Part shown: positions 45,579 through 54,544 of the stretch, in pieces
Position numbering within the stretch: position 1 is the first letter of the stretch
Layout: each line of letters starts with the position of its first letter
NCBI RefSeq assembly: GCF_002119765.1
Contig: NZ_CP021112.1
Span: forward strand, 4,210,501 to 4,274,500
Length of the DNA stretch: 64,000 nucleotides
Source: Pseudorhodoplanes sinuspersici
GTDB lineage: Bacteria > Pseudomonadota > Alphaproteobacteria > Rhizobiales > Xanthobacteraceae
Direction of reading: 5' to 3'
The notes under the pieces: model-generated
Database searches by the model: none
What the model was told of the DNA's origin: nothing
The model's input: only the letters and a program-made list of their open reading frames with translations
Program-made: the position numbers and the translations under genes

Positions 45579-47696
45579 ATGCAGGGGCAGGCTGTTCCCG
45601 GGAATCAGAGCGTTTCGGCGACTTTCTGGTCCAGGAATCGTGGCCACCGTCTGCTGGTCGCCATTTTTCTGATCCTGCTGACATTTTGCATTCTGGATCT
45701 TGCGTACCTGCATCATGACTGGCTATCGCGGGTGGTTGCCGGCATTTCTATCACTCTTCTCAGCATTGCCGCTTATGGCGTCTGGGTCGAACGCAAACAT
45801 TACGCCGCCAGACAATTTGAACTTCAGCATGAGGCCGACCAGAACCGGCGCATCTTCGAAACCTGTCTCGATCTCATTTTGGTTTCGGATCGCAAGGGCG
45901 TGTTCACGCGCGTCAGCCCGAGTTCGCTGCGAATTCTCGGCTATCGTCCCGAAGAAATGATCGGCCGCAATGCGCTGGAGTTTCTCAATCCCGACGATGT
46001 GGAGGGAACGCGCAACGAGATCAGGCTGGCGCGTCGCGGCCGCACCAGACGCAATTTCGAATCCCGTTTCAGGCACAAGGACGGCCACTTCGTCAGCATG
46101 AACTGGACCGGCGTTTGGTCCGACCCGGACGCGGAGTATTTTTCCATCGGTCGCGACATGACCGCACGCAAAGCGCTCGAACGGCGAGAGCGAGAGTCGA
46201 AAGAAACGCTCGCCGCCGTCATCAACGCGTCTCCCGTCGGCATTCTGTGTCTTGCGCCGGATCGTACGGTGCTGGTCTGGAGCCGCGCGGCCGAGCAGAT
46301 CTTCGGTTACACAGCCGACGAAGTGGTGGGCCGGCCTTACGCACTGGTGCCCGAGGGACATGAGGCCGAGTTCAATACGCTAATCGCGCGATCGATGGGT
46401 GGCGAGACTTTGCGGGATATCCGCGTGCGGCGTCAGCGCAAGGATGGCTCTCTGGTCGATATCAGTTTCGAAGCGGCGCCAATGTATGACGACATGGGCG
46501 GGGTGACGTCGGTTGCCTTCGCTCTGACCGACATCACTGACCGCAACAAGCTCGAGCAACGTCTGCGTCAATCCGAGAAGATGGATGTGATCGGGCAGCT
46601 CACCGGCGGCGTGGCGCACGATTTCAACAACATGCTCACGGTCATCACCGGCACGATCGACCTTCTGGCCGAAGGCGTAGCCGACCGGCCGGAACTCGCA
46701 GTGATCGCCAAACTGATCAGCGAAGCGGCCGATCGCGGTGCCGAGTTGACCAGGCATCTTCTCGCCTTCGCGCGCAAGCAGCCGCTACGGCCGCGTCTGA
46801 CCAATGTCACGCACGTGGCGCAGGAGGCCGCAAACCTGCTACGGCAGACGCTCGGCGAACAAATCAATATCGATTGGAAGCTTAGTGACCGTGCATGGTC
46901 GGCGATGGTCGATCCCGGACAGCTCGTCACAGCCATCGTCAATCTGGCGGTGAATGCGCGCGATGTCATGCCCGATGGCGGAAAACTGACGATCGAAACC
47001 AAGAACGTCTTCCTCGATGAGGCTTACGCCGACGAGCACAGCGAGGTTGTCTCGGGTGCCTATGTCATGATCGCTGTCAGCGACACCGGACCGGGTATTC
47101 CGATGGCGATCCGTGACAAGGTCTTCGAACCATTCTTCACGACAAAGGACGTGGGAAAGGGGACCGGCCTTGGCCTCAGTATGGTGTATGGATTCGTCAA
47201 ACAATCGGGTGGACATATCAAGCTCTATAGCGAAGAGGGTTACGGCACGACTTTCAAGATCTATCTGCCGCGGGCGGGTTGTTCGCTCATCGATGCAGCG
47301 GACATGTCAGCAATGCCTCTTGTCGGCGGCAATGAAACGATCCTGGTCGTCGAGGACGATCCGATCGTGCGTGTGTCAGTGACCACGCAACTTAAGAGCA
47401 TGGGCTATCAGGTGATGACGGCCGAGAATGGCCTCGATGCCCTTGCCGTCATTAACGAAGGGGCTGCATTTGATCTCTTGTTCACCGACGTCGTTATGCC
47501 AGGATCGATGAATGGTCGGGCGCTCGTCGAGGAGGTTCGAAAAAAGCGTCCATCCATTAAAGTGTTGTTCACCTCCGGCTACACGCAGGATGCCATCGTG
47601 CATCATGGCCGGCTCGATCCTGATGTTCTTTTGCTTGCCAAGCCTTACCGCAAGACAGACCTGGCGCAGATGATCCGCAAGGCGATCGCGGCGTAA
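45579..47696 (+). CDS. Hybrid sensor histidine kinase (TM-PAS-PAS-HisKA-HATPase-REC)
   Basis: 705 residues. Two transmembrane helices (about 25-70) with a very short periplasmic loop are followed by two PAS domains (about 90-205, 215-335) and a dimerisation/phosphoacceptor domain with GGVAHDFNNMLTVITG (His in AHDF). The ATPase domain has NLAVNARDVMPDGG and GTGLGLSMVYG. A C-terminal receiver (about 590-705) has Asp in LLFTDVVMPG. With almost no periplasmic part, it probably senses an intracellular ligand or redox state through PAS. The partner may be the lone receiver 207 bp downstream. Confidence 0.92.
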   Translation: MQGQAVPGNQSVSATFWSRNRGHRLLVAIFLILLTFCILDLAYLHHDWLSRVVAGISITLLSIAAYGVWVERKHYAARQFELQHEADQNRRIFETCLDLILVSDRKGVFTRVSPSSLRILGYRPEEMIGRNALEFLNPDDVEGTRNEIRLARRGRTRRNFESRFRHKDGHFVSMNWTGVWSDPDAEYFSIGRDMTARKALERRERESKETLAAVINASPVGILCLAPDRTVLVWSRAAEQIFGYTADEVVGRPYALVPEGHEAEFNTLIARSMGGETLRDIRVRRQRKDGSLVDISFEAAPMYDDMGGVTSVAFALTDITDRNKLEQRLRQSEKMDVIGQLTGGVAHDFNNMLTVITGTIDLLAEGVADRPELAVIAKLISEAADRGAELTRHLLAFARKQPLRPRLTNVTHVAQEAANLLRQTLGEQINIDWKLSDRAWSAMVDPGQLVTAIVNLAVNARDVMPDGGKLTIETKNVFLDEAYADEHSEVVSGAYVMIAVSDTGPGIPMAIRDKVFEPFFTTKDVGKGTGLGLSMVYGFVKQSGGHIKLYSEEGYGTTFKIYLPRAGCSLIDAADMSAMPLVGGNETILVVEDDPIVRVSVTTQLKSMGYQVMTAENGLDALAVINEGAAFDLLFTDVVMPGSMNGRALVEEVRKKRPSIKVLFTSGYTQDAIVHHGRLDPDVLLLAKPYRKTDLAQMIRKAIAA

Positions 47697-47902
47697 GCCG
47701 ACGTCGATTATGTATTTTTACGCGCAGCCGTTGTGTTAAAGAAGCATTCAATTTTTTCGACTTAGCTTCTCGATCGTGCAGCTGGCATATTGGCGGCATG
47801 TGTAATTTAGCCTGAGATCATATGTTGGCGACATGTCATTTCAGTCGAGAACGAGCTGCGGCCGACTGGCCTGCATCGTCGTCATGACATTGGGAGCGCG
47901 TC

Positions 47903-48289
47903 ATGCCGAATATTCTGATCATTGATGACGACAAGCTCGTGTGCGAAGCGACCTCGATCCTGCTTCGCAGCAAGGGATATCAGGTGACAACGGCCAATGA
48001 CGGTCAATCGGGTATCGATGCCGTACGCGGGGGCGGGATCGATTTGGCAATCGTCGATCTCTTCATGCCGGACATGGATGGCACAGTCGTGATGAGCATC
48101 CTGCGGGACGTCGATCCGACGATCACGATGATTGCGGCGTCCGGGTTTATGTTTGGCGGGCGCTGTCCCGAAATGCCGGGCTTTGAAGCCATGGCCAACG
48201 AGGCCGGCGCGGTTGCGACACTGTATAAACCTTTCCGCCCGGGGGACGTCGTCCAGGCGGTTGAGCAGGCCCTGAACGTCAGCGCCTGA
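47903..48289 (+). CDS. Single-domain response regulator
   Basis: 128 residues, receiver domain only: acidic pair IIDDDK at 6-11, phosphoacceptor Asp in LAIVDLFMPDMDG and the conserved Lys in LYKPF. There is no output domain, so it acts by protein contact or as a phosphate sink in a relay. Its position after the hybrid kinase gene suggests it accepts phosphate from that kinase. Confidence 0.92.
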   Translation: MPNILIIDDDKLVCEATSILLRSKGYQVTTANDGQSGIDAVRGGGIDLAIVDLFMPDMDGTVVMSILRDVDPTITMIAASGFMFGGRCPEMPGFEAMANEAGAVATLYKPFRPGDVVQAVEQALNVSA

Positions 48290-48387
48290 AAGATCATGCG
48301 TCAGTCCGCTGCGGCGGATTGCGCGTGACCTTTTCTTCGGATGGGCTCGGACTGGCTTTTGCCAACATTGCCTTTTATTAAAGCGCG

Positions 48388-48738
48388 ATGAACACTTTTT
48401 CCCGATTTGTCTCAGCAATCCTGTGCCTGGTTGCTCTCACGGGCCTAGCCGCTTGTGCCGGTTCAGAAGGCCTGAGCTTGAGCCGGCCCGGCAAGTATAA
48501 CCTCTATAATTGCGCTCTCCTCAACGAGCAGGGGGCCAACCTGGTCAAGCGCGAACGACAGTTGCAAGATCTGATGCAGAAGGCGGCGCAAGGGCCAGGT
48601 GGAGAAATCGCCAGCACCCTTGCATACAAGAGCGAATACAACATCACGCAAGGCGACTTGCGTGAAATCGAGCGGGTCGGCGCCGAAAAAAAATGTGTGC
48701 TGAAGCACCGATCAGTCAGCGATCAAGTGGTCCGCTAG
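48388..48738 (+). CDS. Small lipoprotein of unknown function
   Basis: 116 residues. The N-terminus ends in lipobox GLAAC (Cys23). The mature part has a conserved-looking NLYNCALL motif followed by a long amphipathic helix (NLVKRERQLQDLMQKAAQG) and a second Cys near the end (KKCVLK). Similar proteins with a twin-cysteine helical form occur in Bradyrhizobium relatives but have no known role. It is a single gene following the receiver gene by ~100 bp. Confidence 0.68.
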   Translation: MNTFSRFVSAILCLVALTGLAACAGSEGLSLSRPGKYNLYNCALLNEQGANLVKRERQLQDLMQKAAQGPGGEIASTLAYKSEYNITQGDLREIERVGAEKKCVLKHRSVSDQVVR

Positions 48739-48806
48739 CGTTTGAACCAACGGTCGATCCGCCGCTCCTGGAACAAATCCCCCCGAACGCGATTATGATT
48801 CCGTAG

Positions 48807-48900
48807 ATCACGCGGCTTTGGATCTCAGTCGATCCAAAGCCGTAAACGTGATCATGTCTGATACTGAAATCACGATGTCGTTCGAAGGCTGATTCGTGCT
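48807..48900. repeat. Dispersed Rhizobiales palindromic repeat (second type)
   Basis: ATCACGCGGCTTTGGATC and GATCCAAAGCCG...CGTGAT form a long imperfect inverted repeat (48807-48852), followed by GTCTGATACTGAAATCACGA and related sequence. It resembles the interspersed palindromes of Bradyrhizobium-type genomes and fills most of the space between two small genes. The exact right boundary is uncertain. Confidence 0.6.
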
Positions 48901-48959
48901 TTCCGACATCATGGGCCTGAAATCGGTCTGGTTTGAGCGGTTTTCAAAAGGGACACGCC

Positions 48960-49121
48960 ATGTCAGCATTGATTGGTATTCTAATTACGTTTCTTGTCAT
49001 TATTCTTGTTCTCTATCTCGTCAACATGTTGCCGATCGATGGGCGGGCCAAGCAGATCGTCCGCATCATCGTCATCATCATCGGTGTGCTGTCGTTGCTG
49101 AAATACCTCGCGGTCTTCTGA
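48960..49121 (+). CDS. Thivi_2564-like small membrane protein
   Basis: 53 residues from the ATG at 48960, with AAAGGGA upstream. It has two hydrophobic helices (ALIGILITFLVIILVLYLVN and IVRIIVIIIGVLSLLKYL) joined by a short MLPIDGRAKQ loop. This matches the Thivi_2564 family of tiny inner-membrane proteins of unknown role. A longer upstream frame is also open, but its added residues are not membrane-like. Confidence 0.75.
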   Translation: MSALIGILITFLVIILVLYLVNMLPIDGRAKQIVRIIVIIIGVLSLLKYLAVF

Positions 49122-49141
49122 TCAACGACCGGTGAGGGGCG

Positions 49142-51502
49142 TCACAACCTGACGCCCCGCAGCCGCAGCGCATTCCCGACGACGCTGACGGACGATAGCG
49201 CCATTGCTGCGGCCGCGACGATGGGCGACAGCAAGATTCCGAGGAAGGGATAGAGCAGCCCGGCGGCGATCGGCACGCCGGCTGCGTTGTAGATGAAAGC
49301 GAAGAACAGGTTCTGGCGGATATTGCGCATCACCGCTTCGGACAGGTGCCGCGCCCGCACGATGCCGGTGAGATCGCCTTTCAGCAGCGTCACGCCGGCG
49401 CTTTCAATCGCGACATCGGTGCCGGTGCCCATGGCAATGCCGACATCGGCAGCAGCAAGAGCGGGCGCATCGTTTACGCCATCGCCTGCCATCGCCACGA
49501 TGCGGCCCTGAGCGCGCAGCTTTTCGACGACGGCACTCTTGCCATCCGGTAGTACGTCAGCCTCGACCTCATTGATGCCGAGACGGCGCGCGACGGCGAG
49601 CGCAGTGGTGCGGTTGTCACCGGTCAACATGACGATCCGGACTTTGTCGGCGCGCAAGGCGTCGAGCGCGGCGCGCGTCTCCGTCTTGACCGGATCGGCG
49701 ATGGCCAGCGCTCCGGCGAGCGTACCCTCGATCGCGACGAAAACAACCGTTGCGCCATCGCCGCGCAGCCGGTCGGCATCCGTCGACAATGCATCAGTTG
49801 CAACGTTCAACTCGCCAAGGAAATTAGTATTACCGATGGCGATGCGCCTGCCATCGATCACACCGACGGCACCTTTGCCGGTCGGCGAATCGAAGTCCTG
49901 CACCGGAGCGAGATCGAGTTTGCGGTTCTTGGCCGCCGTCACGATGGCGAGCGCCAGCGGGTGTTCGCTCGCGGCTTCGACGCTTGCGGCGAGACGGAGC
50001 ACATCGTTCTCCGTAAAGCCGTTTACGACCGCGACCGCCGTCAACGCGGGCTTTCCTTCCGTCAACGTACCGGTCTTGTCGACAATCAGCGTGTCGACCT
50101 TTTCCATGCGCTCCAGTGCTTCGGCATTGCGGATCAAGACGCCCGATTGCGCGCCGCGGCCGACGCCGACCATGATCGACATTGGCGTCGCGAGACCGAG
50201 CGCGCAGGGACAAGCGATAATCAGCACCGAAACCGCCGCTACAAGTCCATAAGCGAAGCGCGGTTCCGGGCCGAAATAGGCCCAGGCTGCGAATGCAATC
50301 AGCGCCACGGCGATGACCGCAGGGACGAACCAGCCAGAGACCTGATCCGCCAGCCGCTGGATCGGCGCGCGCGACCGCTGGGCTGCGGCAACCATCTGTA
50401 CGATCTGGGAGAGCAGGGTATCGCGACCGACTTTCTCGGCACGCATAACGAAGGCGCCACTCTGGTTGATCGTACCAGCAATAACCTTGGCGCCGGCTTC
50501 TTTTGTCACCGGCATGGATTCGCCTGTCACCAGCGACTCGTCGAGGGCCGATCGGCCCTCGATCACCTCGCCATCCACCGGCACTTTGTCGCCAGGACGC
50601 ACGCGCAACTTGTCGCCAACGATCACATCATCGAGCGGGATTTCCTCGTCGCTACCGTCAGGATTGATGCGCCGGGTTGTCTTGGGCGCAAGATCCAGAA
50701 GGGCTTTGATCGCGCCGGACGTCGCTTCACGGGCACGCAGTTCAAGCACTTGCCCGAGCAGCACCAACACGGTGATCACCGCCGCGGCTTCGAAGTAAAC
50801 CGCAACCGAGCCGTCGGCAGCCCGGAAGGCCGCGGGAAAAATCTCCGGGGCAAATGTCGCAATGACGCTGTAGACCCAGGCTACGCCGGTTCCCATGGCA
50901 ATCAGCGTAAACATGTTGAGATTGCGCGTGACGAGCGACTGCCATCCGCGCACAAAGAATGGCCAGCCCGCCCAGAGCACGACCGGAGTCGCCAGTGCAA
51001 ACTGGATCAGGTTCGATTTCGCCTGACCAAGAATCATGTGCAGGCCGGTCAGATGTCCGCCCATTTCCAGCGCGAAAACCGGCAGGGTCAGCACAAGGCC
51101 GATCCAGAACCGGCGCGTCATGTCCGCGAGCTCAGGATTGGGACCGCTGTCGGCCGACACCAGTTCAGGCTCAAGCGCCATGCCGCAGATCGGGCAGGAG
51201 CCCGGGCCCACCTGCCGGATCTGCGGATGCATAGGGCAGGTGTAGATCGTGCCTTCCGGGACCTCTTCGGCCTTGCGCTGCTGTGGGGAGAGATATTTCT
51301 GCGGGTCGGCGATGAATTTCGTCTGGCAGCCGGCAGAGCAAAAGAAATAATCATGCCCCTGATGCGTATGACGGTACTTGGCCGTCGCTGGATCGACGCT
51401 CATGCCGCAGACGGGATCAATCACAGCCTGTGTGGCCGGGTTCTTATGGCCCCCGCAGCATCCCGCCTCATGGCCGGAATGATCGTGTGCGTCGTGTGCC
51501 AT
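49142..51502 (-). CDS. Copper-translocating P1B-type ATPase
   Basis: 786 residues from the ATG at 51502. The N-terminus holds a His/Cys tract ([17 protein letters not shown]), a YHS domain (DPVCGMSV) and a heavy-metal-binding motif ([20 protein letters not shown]). Eight membrane helices follow, with the transport motif [10 protein letters not shown], the actuator TGES, phosphorylated Asp in DKTGTLTEG and hinge [13 protein letters not shown] indicates Cu(I)/Ag(I) export. There is no classical CxxC HMA domain. It is divergent from csoR, whose operator lies between them, so copper induction is expected. Confidence 0.94.
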   Translation of the reverse strand: MAHDAHDHSGHEAGCCGGHKNPATQAVIDPVCGMSVDPATAKYRHTHQGHDYFFCSAGCQTKFIADPQKYLSPQQRKAEEVPEGTIYTCPMHPQIRQVGPGSCPICGMALEPELVSADSGPNPELADMTRRFWIGLVLTLPVFALEMGGHLTGLHMILGQAKSNLIQFALATPVVLWAGWPFFVRGWQSLVTRNLNMFTLIAMGTGVAWVYSVIATFAPEIFPAAFRAADGSVAVYFEAAAVITVLVLLGQVLELRAREATSGAIKALLDLAPKTTRRINPDGSDEEIPLDDVIVGDKLRVRPGDKVPVDGEVIEGRSALDESLVTGESMPVTKEAGAKVIAGTINQSGAFVMRAEKVGRDTLLSQIVQMVAAAQRSRAPIQRLADQVSGWFVPAVIAVALIAFAAWAYFGPEPRFAYGLVAAVSVLIIACPCALGLATPMSIMVGVGRGAQSGVLIRNAEALERMEKVDTLIVDKTGTLTEGKPALTAVAVVNGFTENDVLRLAASVEAASEHPLALAIVTAAKNRKLDLAPVQDFDSPTGKGAVGVIDGRRIAIGNTNFLGELNVATDALSTDADRLRGDGATVVFVAIEGTLAGALAIADPVKTETRAALDALRADKVRIVMLTGDNRTTALAVARRLGINEVEADVLPDGKSAVVEKLRAQGRIVAMAGDGVNDAPALAAADVGIAMGTGTDVAIESAGVTLLKGDLTGIVRARHLSEAVMRNIRQNLFFAFIYNAAGVPIAAGLLYPFLGILLSPIVAAAAMALSSVSVVGNALRLRGVRL

Positions 51503-51527
51503 ACTGTCCGCCTTCTTGTCTTGAAAC

Positions 51528-51548
51528 ATATACCCTGGGGGGGTATAT
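51528..51548. promoter_or_regulatory. CsoR operator
   Basis: ATATACCC, a 5-bp centre (TGGGG), GGGTATAT: perfect 8-bp inverted arms with the TACCC/GGGTA core bound by CsoR-family repressors. It lies 8 bp before the csoR ATG and 26 bp before the ATPase ATG on the other strand, so it can control both genes. Confidence 0.85.
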
Positions 51549-51555
51549 AGACCTC

Positions 51556-51831
51556 ATGCAGAAAGATGCCAAGGCTCAGGTTACAAAAAGATTGCAGCGC
51601 ATTGAGGGGCAGGTGCGCGGTCTCTCGCGCATGGTCGAAGAGGACCGTTATTGCATCGACATCGTGACGCAGATTTCCGCGGTGCGTGCTGCTTTGCGGA
51701 AAGTCGAGGAAGAGGTGCTGCGCGATCACGTCGCCCATTGCGTGGAAGGCGCCATTGCCTCCGGCAACAGGGCCGATCAGCGCAAGAAGATTGCGGAGCT
51801 GATGGAGGTGTTCGGACGCGCGGAGCGATGA
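51556..51831 (+). CDS. csoR: CsoR-type copper-sensing repressor
   Basis: 91 residues from the ATG at 51556. It is an all-helical CsoR/RcnR/FrmR-family protein (RLQRIEGQVRGLSRMVEED). The metal ligands Cys33, His58 and Cys62 give the C-H-C pattern of true copper sensors rather than RcnR (C-H-H) or FrmR. Binding Cu(I) should release the operator at 51528-51548 and switch on the divergent ATPase and itself. It ends 10 bp from the convergent methyltransferase gene. Confidence 0.92.
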   Translation: MQKDAKAQVTKRLQRIEGQVRGLSRMVEEDRYCIDIVTQISAVRAALRKVEEEVLRDHVAHCVEGAIASGNRADQRKKIAELMEVFGRAER

Positions 51832-51841
51832 CCGCTCGATC

Positions 51842-52861
51842 CTACCCGAAGCGCGTTCTCGCCAGCGCTGCGCCGTCGCCCAAAGCCTTCAGCTTCGCTT
51901 CGGCGATCTCGCGCTTCATCGGCGCCATGCCGCAATTGGTGCAGGCGATGATGCGTTCCTTCGGCACATATTGCATCACGTCCGCGATTGTTGCCGCCAC
52001 ATCTTCGGGCGTTTCGATCGCGTCGGTCGCGACATCGATCACGCCGACCAGAACATCCTTGTCTTTGAGGAGTGACAGGAGCGAGAGCGGTACGTGCGAA
52101 TTGCGGCACTCCACCGACACCTGATCGATGCGGCTGTTCGCAAGGGCGGGGAAAATCTCCTCATATTGCCGCCACTCGTCGCCCAGGCTGTTCTTCCAGT
52201 CCACATTGGCCTTGATACCGTAGCCGTAGCAGATATGCACGGCGGTCTTGCAGGAGAGGCCGGCACTGGCGCGGTGCAGGGCTTCAATGCCCCATTCGGT
52301 CACCTCGCGCATGAACACGTTGAAAGCCGGTTCGTCGAACTGGATGACATCGACACCATCCTGTTCGAGTGCACGCGCTTCGGCATTCAGGCAATCGGCA
52401 AAGGCAAACGCCATTTTGACTTTGTCGCCGTAATATCGATCGGCCACCGTGTCGACGATGGTCATTGGCCCGGGCAGGGTGATTTTGAGCTTGTGCTTCG
52501 TGTGAGCGCGAGCAGCTTTCGCTTCCATCGCATGCACGCGGCCATTCAGGCGAAGCGGCGCGACCACCTGCGGCACCATCGCTTTGTAGCGGTCGTTGCG
52601 GATGCCCATCTCGACCTTGTTGGCGAAGTCGATGCCCTCGATGCGCTCCAGAAATCCGTGTACGAAATGCTGACGCGCCTGCTCGCCGTCGCAGACGATA
52701 TCGATGCCGGAATCTTCCTGCAGCTTCACCGCAAGGATGGTGGCATCCCACTTGGCGGCTGTAAGCTCGTCGCCTTGCAGGCGCCATGGAGCCCACAGCT
52801 TTTCCGGTTCGGCAAGCCATGACGGTTTCGGCAGACTTCCGGCGATCGTCGTCTCGAACAT
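51842..52861 (-). CDS. MetE C-terminal-like cobalamin-independent methyltransferase
   Basis: 339 residues from the ATG at 52861. It is a single TIM-barrel of the MetE catalytic type; zinc ligands are His and Cys in VHICYGYG, Glu in VECRNS and Cys in CTNCGMAP. It lacks the N-terminal half of full-length MetE, so it belongs to the short core-MetE-like group, which may use a methyl donor other than methyltetrahydrofolate. Last of a three-gene minus-strand set with a flavin monooxygenase (19 bp upstream) and a zinc-finger protein. Its precise substrate is unclear. Confidence 0.87.
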   Translation of the reverse strand: MFETTIAGSLPKPSWLAEPEKLWAPWRLQGDELTAAKWDATILAVKLQEDSGIDIVCDGEQARQHFVHGFLERIEGIDFANKVEMGIRNDRYKAMVPQVVAPLRLNGRVHAMEAKAARAHTKHKLKITLPGPMTIVDTVADRYYGDKVKMAFAFADCLNAEARALEQDGVDVIQFDEPAFNVFMREVTEWGIEALHRASAGLSCKTAVHICYGYGIKANVDWKNSLGDEWRQYEEIFPALANSRIDQVSVECRNSHVPLSLLSLLKDKDVLVGVIDVATDAIETPEDVAATIADVMQYVPKERIIACTNCGMAPMKREIAEAKLKALGDGAALARTRFG

Positions 52862-52880
52862 GGCATCCTCGCTGCGCTGC

Positions 52881-54074
52881 TCAATCCGGGCGCCAATCAT
52901 AGAGCCAGTCGTAGCGGGCGCGAAGCCGTTCTCCGCCGAGCCAGCGCATGGCCAGATTGCGCGCGACGACCGACGCACCGGACAGATGATAGGTGCGGCT
53001 GTTGGCGCGCGCGGCGTGCTGCACCCGGCGCACGCGGTTCTTGCGTGTGGTTTCGTACCGTCGCATCTCCGACGCAGGATCACCGTCCGGCGAGCCGAGG
53101 CATCGGGCGAGAACAGCAGCATCCTCGATCGCCATGGCCGCGCCTTGCGCAAGGAACGGCAGCATCGGATGTGCGGCATCGCCAAGCAGGGTCACCGGCC
53201 CCTGCCCGGGAAAGCCGGCGGTGTCACGGTCGAATAAGGCCCATTTCAACCAGTCTTCCGGCATGGCGAGCAGATCGCGGGCATCTTGCGCCCATTCGTC
53301 TTTGGTGAAGCGACGGAATAATTCATCGCGTGCGCCGGGTGCGGACCAGCCCGGTTCATTCCAGCGGTCGCGGACAATGGCGACGATGTTGATCAGCGTG
53401 CCGCAGCGGACCGGATAATGCACGAGATGAGCATTCTGTCCGAGCCAAAGATAAGTGACCGGCCGTCGGAATTGGTCCGGTACCATCGACGATGGCACCA
53501 CCGCACGCCACGCCGTGCGATTGCGGAAACCGGGCCTGGTCTTGTCTCCCAAACGCGCGCGTGTCGCCGACCACAAACCATCGGCGCCGACGATGCCGAG
53601 GACACGCTCTTCGCTAACGCTCTGCTTGCTGCTGAGTTGCGCCGTCACGCCATGCGTATGAACGGCGAAATCGTCGAGCCTCGTTCCGAGTTTGATTGCG
53701 ATGTCGGGTTGCTCCGCCACAGCTTCGAGCAGTCCGGCCTGCAGGTCGCCACGATGAAGCATCCAGTAGGGTGCGCCATAGCGAAACTGTGCGCCGTGAC
53801 CCAACGTCATGAAGACGATTTCCGACCCCGAACGCGCGTGCCGCACTGACACGCCGTCCGGGACGACCGCTGTTGTTTTGAGCCGCGGGCCGACATCAAG
53901 CGCATTCAGAATGCGCGTTGCGTTGGGTGACAGCTGGATGCCGGCGCCGACATCGCCAAGGCTGTCGGCCTGTTCAGCGATAATGATCCGGTAGCCGACG
54001 CGGACGAGCGCCAGCGCCGCCGTCAATCCACCAATACCGGCGCCTGCAATAAGGATGGTTCGCGATGAGCCCAC
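52881..54074 (-). CDS. FAD-dependent aromatic-ring hydroxylase-like monooxygenase
   Basis: 397 residues of the salicylate/3-hydroxybenzoate hydroxylase group: GxGxxG in ILIAGAGIGGLTAALAL, the DG motif VGADGLWSATR, and the GD motif TLLGDAAHPMLPFLAQG. It would use NAD(P)H and oxygen to hydroxylate an aromatic acid. Its neighbours (a zinc-finger protein 16 bp upstream, a MetE-like enzyme 19 bp downstream) do not name the substrate; the pairing with a methyltransferase could indicate ubiquinone or methoxyaromatic chemistry, but this is speculative. Confidence 0.87.
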   Translation of the reverse strand: MGSSRTILIAGAGIGGLTAALALVRVGYRIIIAEQADSLGDVGAGIQLSPNATRILNALDVGPRLKTTAVVPDGVSVRHARSGSEIVFMTLGHGAQFRYGAPYWMLHRGDLQAGLLEAVAEQPDIAIKLGTRLDDFAVHTHGVTAQLSSKQSVSEERVLGIVGADGLWSATRARLGDKTRPGFRNRTAWRAVVPSSMVPDQFRRPVTYLWLGQNAHLVHYPVRCGTLINIVAIVRDRWNEPGWSAPGARDELFRRFTKDEWAQDARDLLAMPEDWLKWALFDRDTAGFPGQGPVTLLGDAAHPMLPFLAQGAAMAIEDAAVLARCLGSPDGDPASEMRRYETTRKNRVRRVQHAARANSRTYHLSGASVVARNLAMRWLGGERLRARYDWLYDWRPD

Positions 54075-54090
54075 CTAAACCAATAACGGA

Positions 54091-54339
54091 TCAGGCGGCC
54101 TTGGGCTCCGTCCACGCGCATTCCGGTGGCCGCGCTTCGTGCGGATCGAGCTTCGGGTCGTAGCGGAACAGGGTGGAGCAATATTCGCAGATGATCTCGG
54201 TGTCGTCGCCCATGTCGCAGAACACATGCGGGTGGTCGAACGGCGGCCGAGCGCCGATGCACATGAATTCCTTGGCGCCGACCTCGATCACCGGAACACC
54301 GGCATCGTTCTGGAAATGCGGGATGATGTGGTCGGCCAT
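54091..54339 (-). CDS. Zinc-finger (CHCC-type) protein
   Basis: 82 residues. Potential zinc ligands are Cys27, His38, Cys51 and Cys54 (FMCIGA, HPHVF, ICEYC), the spacing of the CHCC zinc-finger domain related to the NDUFS6 subunit of complex I. Bacterial members are short and uncharacterised. It is probably first of the operon with the monooxygenase and MetE-like genes. Confidence 0.85.
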   Translation of the reverse strand: MADHIIPHFQNDAGVPVIEVGAKEFMCIGARPPFDHPHVFCDMGDDTEIICEYCSTLFRYDPKLDPHEARPPECAWTEPKAA

Positions 54340-54544
54340 GGGCGGCGCCTCGAATTTGTCTGGAATGGTGCCTATATCGGCTGCACCATAGCGGCGGTTT
54401 TGGGTGAATCAATGCCGGTTTTCGGAATTAACCAGCCGGCGTGAATTGCCTAAATCCGCCAGTCTTGGTCGCGTTGAGGTTCTTGAAAAGTCCAGTTGCG
54501 GCAACAGGTTGAACAGCGACACACGGCGCGATCGAGATCTCACC

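Noticed and set aside
52862..53185. 108-codon extension of the MetE-like protein
   Set aside because: It overlaps the upstream monooxygenase gene and is low-complexity; MFETTIAGSLPKP is the normal family start.
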